NCBI GenBank assembly: GCA_937952455.1
Contig: CALFYU010000133.1
Location: 1-9,226, forward strand
Origin: an uncultured Planctomycetaceae bacterium
GTDB taxonomy: Bacteria; Planctomycetota; Planctomycetia; Planctomycetales; Planctomycetaceae
DNA: 9,226 nucleotides
Reading direction: 5' to 3'
The notes below the pieces were generated by a model. The model ran no database searches. It was not told the DNA's origin and saw only the letters and a list, made by a program, of their open reading frames with translations. This document shows, one piece after another, positions 6,102 to 9,226 of the stretch (its first letter is position 1; each line of letters starts with the position of its first letter). Both the position numbers and the translations under genes were made by a program.

Positions 6102-6761
6102 CTACTGTCCCCACCACTCGATCAATGCTTCCGGCCAATACTTTGCCGGCAGGGGAATCGCCACGTGAGGCACCTCGGGATTGACGACGATTGGAAACAG
6201 CGGCGCGGTTAGTTTGCGGTCCGGGAGGTGCTTGCGGACGAAGAAGGTCGACGAGATTTTGCAGCAAGTGGTGGGGCTGAGAGAGGAGGGTACAGGATAT
6301 CCGTAAACCCGTGCCCGTTCGCCGGTGATCATCGCCGCCACCCGCGCGACGTCGGGGTCTTCCGGTTTCGTGTCCTTTAGGGAGTACAAAGCACGGGCCA
6401 CACGCTGCAGTTCGGCCGGCGCGACCGTCTGCGGATTATCGAGCGAATAGACGATCAGACCCCCGCAATTGTCGCGGCCGGGCCGAAACATCAACACGTT
6501 GGCTTGGACCATGTATCCCCACACGACCACCCCGTCGCGGAAGACCTCCTCGGCGTAATCGAAGAGGATTTGCAAGCGATCATCGCCATGGCTGCGCAGC
6601 CAGGGGGGCTTGGGAAGCGGCAAATACTTGAGCCGATCCCACATCGAAAACGTCCGCGGCGCGGGACCGAAGTTTTCGATGCAGGCTTGGAGTTGGTCGA
6701 GCATGGGGAGAGCTTGTGCACGACGTGCGGTTGCAGTTTGCAAACTCTCGCCATGATACAA
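6102..6761 (-). CDS. Hypothetical protein, family not recognised
   Basis: This frame encodes 219 residues from a TTG at 6761, or 200 from an in-frame ATG at codon 20 (6704). No clear ribosome-binding site precedes either, so the start is uncertain. I see no signal peptide, membrane segment or catalytic motif I can name. Visible features are a YLPLPKPPW turn (46-54), a hydrophobic strand-rich stretch at 77-92 (GVVVWGYMVQANVLMF), then GGLIVYSLDNP (100-110), two adjacent cysteines (166-167), and a Pro-rich C-terminal third ending in YWPEALIEWWGQ. The composition is that of a real, folded soluble protein. The gene begins 11 bases after the stop of the membrane-protein gene upstream, so the two are probably co-transcribed with the TPR/glycosyltransferase gene. 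Function is unknown; participation in the same process as its neighbours is inference. Confidence 0.75.
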   Translation of the reverse strand: MYHGESLQTATARRAQALPMLDQLQACIENFGPAPRTFSMWDRLKYLPLPKPPWLRSHGDDRLQILFDYAEEVFRDGVVVWGYMVQANVLMFRPGRDNCGGLIVYSLDNPQTVAPAELQRVARALYSLKDTKPEDPDVARVAAMITGERARVYGYPVPSSLSPTTCCKISSTFFVRKHLPDRKLTAPLFPIVVNPEVPHVAIPLPAKYWPEALIEWWGQ

Positions 6762-6772
6762 CCGCGAACGAT

Positions 6773-7342
6773 TTACCGGGACGATTGAACCTTTAGAACA
6801 AATCCTCCGCCCGTTGGGAAATATACACCATCAAGACGTACTTCGCGCTGATCGATGACCCTCGTCCCGTTCATTCCGCAAACGTCGACGTCCGATGGCG
6901 TGAGCCCATGACGCTGATCGATCGGAACCGGTTCTAAAAAATGATTGGACATTTCGACGTCTATCTCCAAAGGCTGCATTTTCCAGTTCTTGTATATTTC
7001 CCGAAATGCGTCCTCCGAACATCGGCCCGACACGACGCCCCAGATACCACCATGAGGATGCGTATTAAACTTTGCATACACCGGACCGAACGGCAGCAAC
7101 TTGTTGAGATCGTTCCCGACCAATGGGACCGTCCGAACGTTCTTGTGGACCCTTTCGTCGACATCGACTCGGACCGCCAACCATGCCATCCAGACAAATC
7201 CGGCCACACACAGAGCCGCAAGAATGTAAGGGGCTATTCGTGATATGGGACGATTGGCTGACACGACTCGGCAAAACCTTGGGCCGCTTGAATTTCGCAC
7301 ATCGCGTATTTTGCCGCGTACGAATCGATGCAGGAGTTGCAT
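6773..7342 (-). CDS. Hypothetical single-pass membrane protein
   Basis: This frame encodes 189 residues from an ATG at 7342. A GTG at 7264 (163 residues) would give a more usual layout of about ten cytosolic residues before the membrane segment; neither start has a good ribosome-binding site. One strongly hydrophobic helix lies at about 36-58 (from RIAPYILAAL to LAVRV), with a basic N-terminal side. This predicts an anchor with the C-terminal 130 residues outside the cytoplasm (inference). The exported part contains NKLLPFGPVYAKFN (80-93), HPHGGIWGVVSGRC (95-108), cysteines 108 and 155, and a glycine-rich end (PTGGGF). I do not recognise the family. It begins 37 bases after the glycosyltransferase stop and ends 11 bases before the next gene. 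GC content looks lower, near 50-53% by eye, than in flanking genes, which might suggest later acquisition or weaker codon selection. Confidence 0.7.
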   Translation of the reverse strand: MQLLHRFVRGKIRDVRNSSGPRFCRVVSANRPISRIAPYILAALCVAGFVWMAWLAVRVDVDERVHKNVRTVPLVGNDLNKLLPFGPVYAKFNTHPHGGIWGVVSGRCSEDAFREIYKNWKMQPLEIDVEMSNHFLEPVPIDQRHGLTPSDVDVCGMNGTRVIDQREVRLDGVYFPTGGGFVLKVQSSR

Positions 7343-7379
7343 CGGATTCGGTTTATGGTAGCGACGCTGAATTCACGAC

Positions 7380-9226
7380 TCAATTCTGCGATTCGCACCA
7401 CTGCCGCCAGGCGACGCGATAGGCGGCCTCGATGGCGTCGACGGTGGGGTCGGCGGCGCAGAGGCGCGAGGCGGCGACCTGTGCTCGCAATCCGCTGCGA
7501 ATCTTTCCCAGTTCGGCCATGTCGCTGGCCAAGCCGACGGCGGTGGCGACGTATTGCGCTGTGGAACGGGCGATCCATTGCGGGCAACCGACTTGGTCCA
7601 TAATGCCGGCCGACATGCGGCCGACGTAACTCTGGCCCCGTAACGTGACCACCGGCACCCCCATCCAGAGCGCTTCACAGGGGGTCGTGGCTCCGGTGTA
7701 GGGGAAGGGGTCGAGAGCGATGTCCACGTCGTGATAGGCCGCTAGATGTTCCTCGTCGGTCTCGACATAGTCCTGGAACGTAATCCGTTTCTCGGCAATC
7801 TGCCGACTGCGAAACAGGTCAGCATATCGTCGGCGGACGCCGGCGTCGGCAAAGGCTCCGTTTTTGAGCCGCAAACGGCTGTTGGGAATGGCAATGAGGA
7901 TTTCAGCCCAGACGGAAATTACCTCCGGTCCGATCTTGGCCAGGTTGTTAAAAGAACCGAAGGTTACGGCGCGGTTTTTCAAAGCAGGAGGCGGTTGCAC
8001 GTCCGGTGCCGATGCCGGCGGCGCGTAGGTGAAGCTGCCGCCGGGAATGCGGGCCAGACGTTCGGTGTGCCGGCAAGGTTCGTCGGGAGGATCACATGTC
8101 GCATCGGTAATGCGTGCGTCCATCGTCGTCAGCCCGGTCGTGTCGCCGTAGCCGATCATGGAAAACTGCACCGGAGCCGGCTTGCGGGCGAAGACCAACA
8201 GCCGATTGCCGGCGGTATGTCCCGCCAGATCGACGAGTATGTCGATCGTGTCGTCGCGAATCTGCGCCGCCAGGTCTTCGTCCGACAAGTGGGAGATGTT
8301 CTTCCAGACGTCGGCCAATTTCTGCAGACGCTCTGTCGTGGAGTCCAGCGCGGGGACGTCACTGTAACAGATCACTTCGACAAACTTCCGATCGTGCAGT
8401 TGCAAGACCGGTTCGATGAACGAAGCCACGGGGTGGCGGCGAAAATCGGCCGAGACATAACCGACCCGCAACCGCCGCCGCGGATCGCGCGGATTGTCGT
8501 GTGTCGTGAACGATGAGATTCCAGCGGCGTGTGTCTGTTGCCAGCGTCGATGCTCGGCGAACAGTTCATCGCGATCAACGGCGGGATCGTATCCCAATGA
8601 AATCAGCAGATTGCTGTGCGCTTTGGCGAACCGCGGGGCGATTTCGAGGGCCTTACGAAAGCAAGTCTGTGCCTCGTCGATGCGGCCTTCGTATTGGTAG
8701 AGCACCCCCAGATTCACGTGGGCGTGAACGTAGCGAGGATCGAGCTGGATCGCCGCCAGAAATTCCTGTTCCGCCTCCTGCAGGCGGCCTTGGCGCTGTC
8801 GCATTAGACCCAGATGGTTGTGTGCGTCCAGCGACTGCGTGTTGGCCGCGGCGGCGCGGGCGTATTGTTGTTCGGCCTCCTCGATGCGATTGATACCGGC
8901 ATAGACGTTGCCCAGATTGTTGGCAGCGTCGACGTTATCGGGTTGGAGTGTCAGCACGCGCTCAAAGCAGGTGATCGCTTCGTCATTGTTGCCCAGTCGA
9001 CGATAAACGATGCCCAGATTGTTAAAAGCGGCCGCACAGTAGGGATCGATCTCCACCGCTGCTTGCAGACACATTCGGGCATCTTCGAGGCGGCTCAACT
9101 GCCGCAGCGTGTCACCCAGATTGACGTAGGCGTCGACAAAATCGCCGCGGGCCGCCACGGCGCGTTGAAAGGCGGCGCCGGCCTCGTTGAGTTGTTGTTG
9201 ACGTTTTAAGGCCACGCCCAGATTAT
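7380..9226 (-). CDS. TPR protein with O-GlcNAc-transferase-like (GT41/SPINDLY) domain, partial
   Basis: The reading frame is open to the right edge, so the N-terminus lies outside; about 614 residues are visible. Numbering below counts from the internal codon at 9215. Degenerate 34-residue TPR units (NLG..Y...G...EA pattern) run from the edge to about 210: roughly six units plus a partial one. The C-terminal catalytic region follows: GYVSADFRRHPV (252-263, H261 in the position of the conserved family histidine), VDLAGHTAGNRL (328-339), IGYGDTTGL (354-362), FGSFNNLAKIGP (419-430, K427 matching the UDP-binding lysine), and LDPFPYTGATTPCEALWMGV (501-520). Enzymes of this type transfer GlcNAc or another sugar from a UDP donor to Ser/Thr of proteins; the TPR part selects substrates. 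No membrane segment is visible in the part seen. It probably heads, or belongs to, an operon with the two downstream unknown genes. Donor and targets are unknown. Confidence 0.92.
   Translation of the reverse strand, partial: NLGVALKRQQQLNEAGAAFQRAVAARGDFVDAYVNLGDTLRQLSRLEDARMCLQAAVEIDPYCAAAFNNLGIVYRRLGNNDEAITCFERVLTLQPDNVDAANNLGNVYAGINRIEEAEQQYARAAAANTQSLDAHNHLGLMRQRQGRLQEAEQEFLAAIQLDPRYVHAHVNLGVLYQYEGRIDEAQTCFRKALEIAPRFAKAHSNLLISLGYDPAVDRDELFAEHRRWQQTHAAGISSFTTHDNPRDPRRRLRVGYVSADFRRHPVASFIEPVLQLHDRKFVEVICYSDVPALDSTTERLQKLADVWKNISHLSDEDLAAQIRDDTIDILVDLAGHTAGNRLLVFARKPAPVQFSMIGYGDTTGLTTMDARITDATCDPPDEPCRHTERLARIPGGSFTYAPPASAPDVQPPPALKNRAVTFGSFNNLAKIGPEVISVWAEILIAIPNSRLRLKNGAFADAGVRRRYADLFRSRQIAEKRITFQDYVETDEEHLAAYHDVDIALDPFPYTGATTPCEALWMGVPVVTLRGQSYVGRMSAGIMDQVGCPQWIARSTAQYVATAVGLASDMAELGKIRSGLRAQVAASRLCAADPTVDAIEAAYRVAWRQWCESQN

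Noticed and set aside
7746..8516. 256-codon open frame on the plus strand
   Set aside because: Antisense to the conserved catalytic region of the GT41-like protein; no recognisable features.
9213..9215. GTG as the start of the TPR protein
   Set aside because: The frame continues upstream to the window edge with Asn-Leu-Gly, the usual beginning of a TPR helix, so the codon is internal and the gene is truncated by the window.

Overview
The window looks like a chromosomal segment of a planctomycete-type bacterium (inference). The base composition is in the high fifties percent GC by eye. The genes are loosely packed housekeeping and cell-envelope or sugar genes. One encodes a sugar phosphate isomerase/epimerase of a form I associate with planctomycete genomes, and another a long TPR protein with an O-GlcNAc-transferase-like catalytic region. 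The intergenic spaces hold short degenerate repeats (CACGGAT units and CGCAGAGR units), also typical of that group. None of this fixes a genus.

Layout, left to right. Positions 1-138 are a leader with a possible promoter. Positions 139-1134 (+) encode a metal-dependent TIM-barrel sugar isomerase/epimerase that ends at a clear intrinsic terminator. Positions 1201-1607 hold no gene; they contain a 204-bp segment bounded by inverted copies of a TAGCCACGG-type repeat, then a probable promoter. Positions 1608-2927 (+) encode a nucleotide-sugar dehydrogenase of the UDP-GlcNAc 6-dehydrogenase type. It converges on tyrS (3025-4245, -), with a weak inverted repeat between them. Upstream of tyrS lie a strong hairpin and the intrinsic terminator of the next gene, a minus-strand AmpG/acetyl-CoA-transporter-like major facilitator (4395-5876). 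The 225-bp space upstream of the transporter has a good -35 box and two kinds of short repeat. Next come three minus-strand genes, probably co-transcribed in the order TPR/glycosyltransferase (7380 to beyond the right edge), single-pass membrane protein (6773-7342), unknown soluble protein (6102-6761). They are separated by only 37 and 11 bases.

How they fit together: the nucleotide-sugar dehydrogenase makes a building block for acidic surface polysaccharide, the GT41-like enzyme would use a UDP-sugar donor to glycosylate proteins, and the transporter may handle cell-wall fragments or a small acyl compound. No single pathway is demonstrated. The most novel material is the unrecognised gene pair behind the glycosyltransferase and the repeat-bounded segment before the dehydrogenase. 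I found no tRNA, rRNA, CRISPR array, transposase or phage gene.
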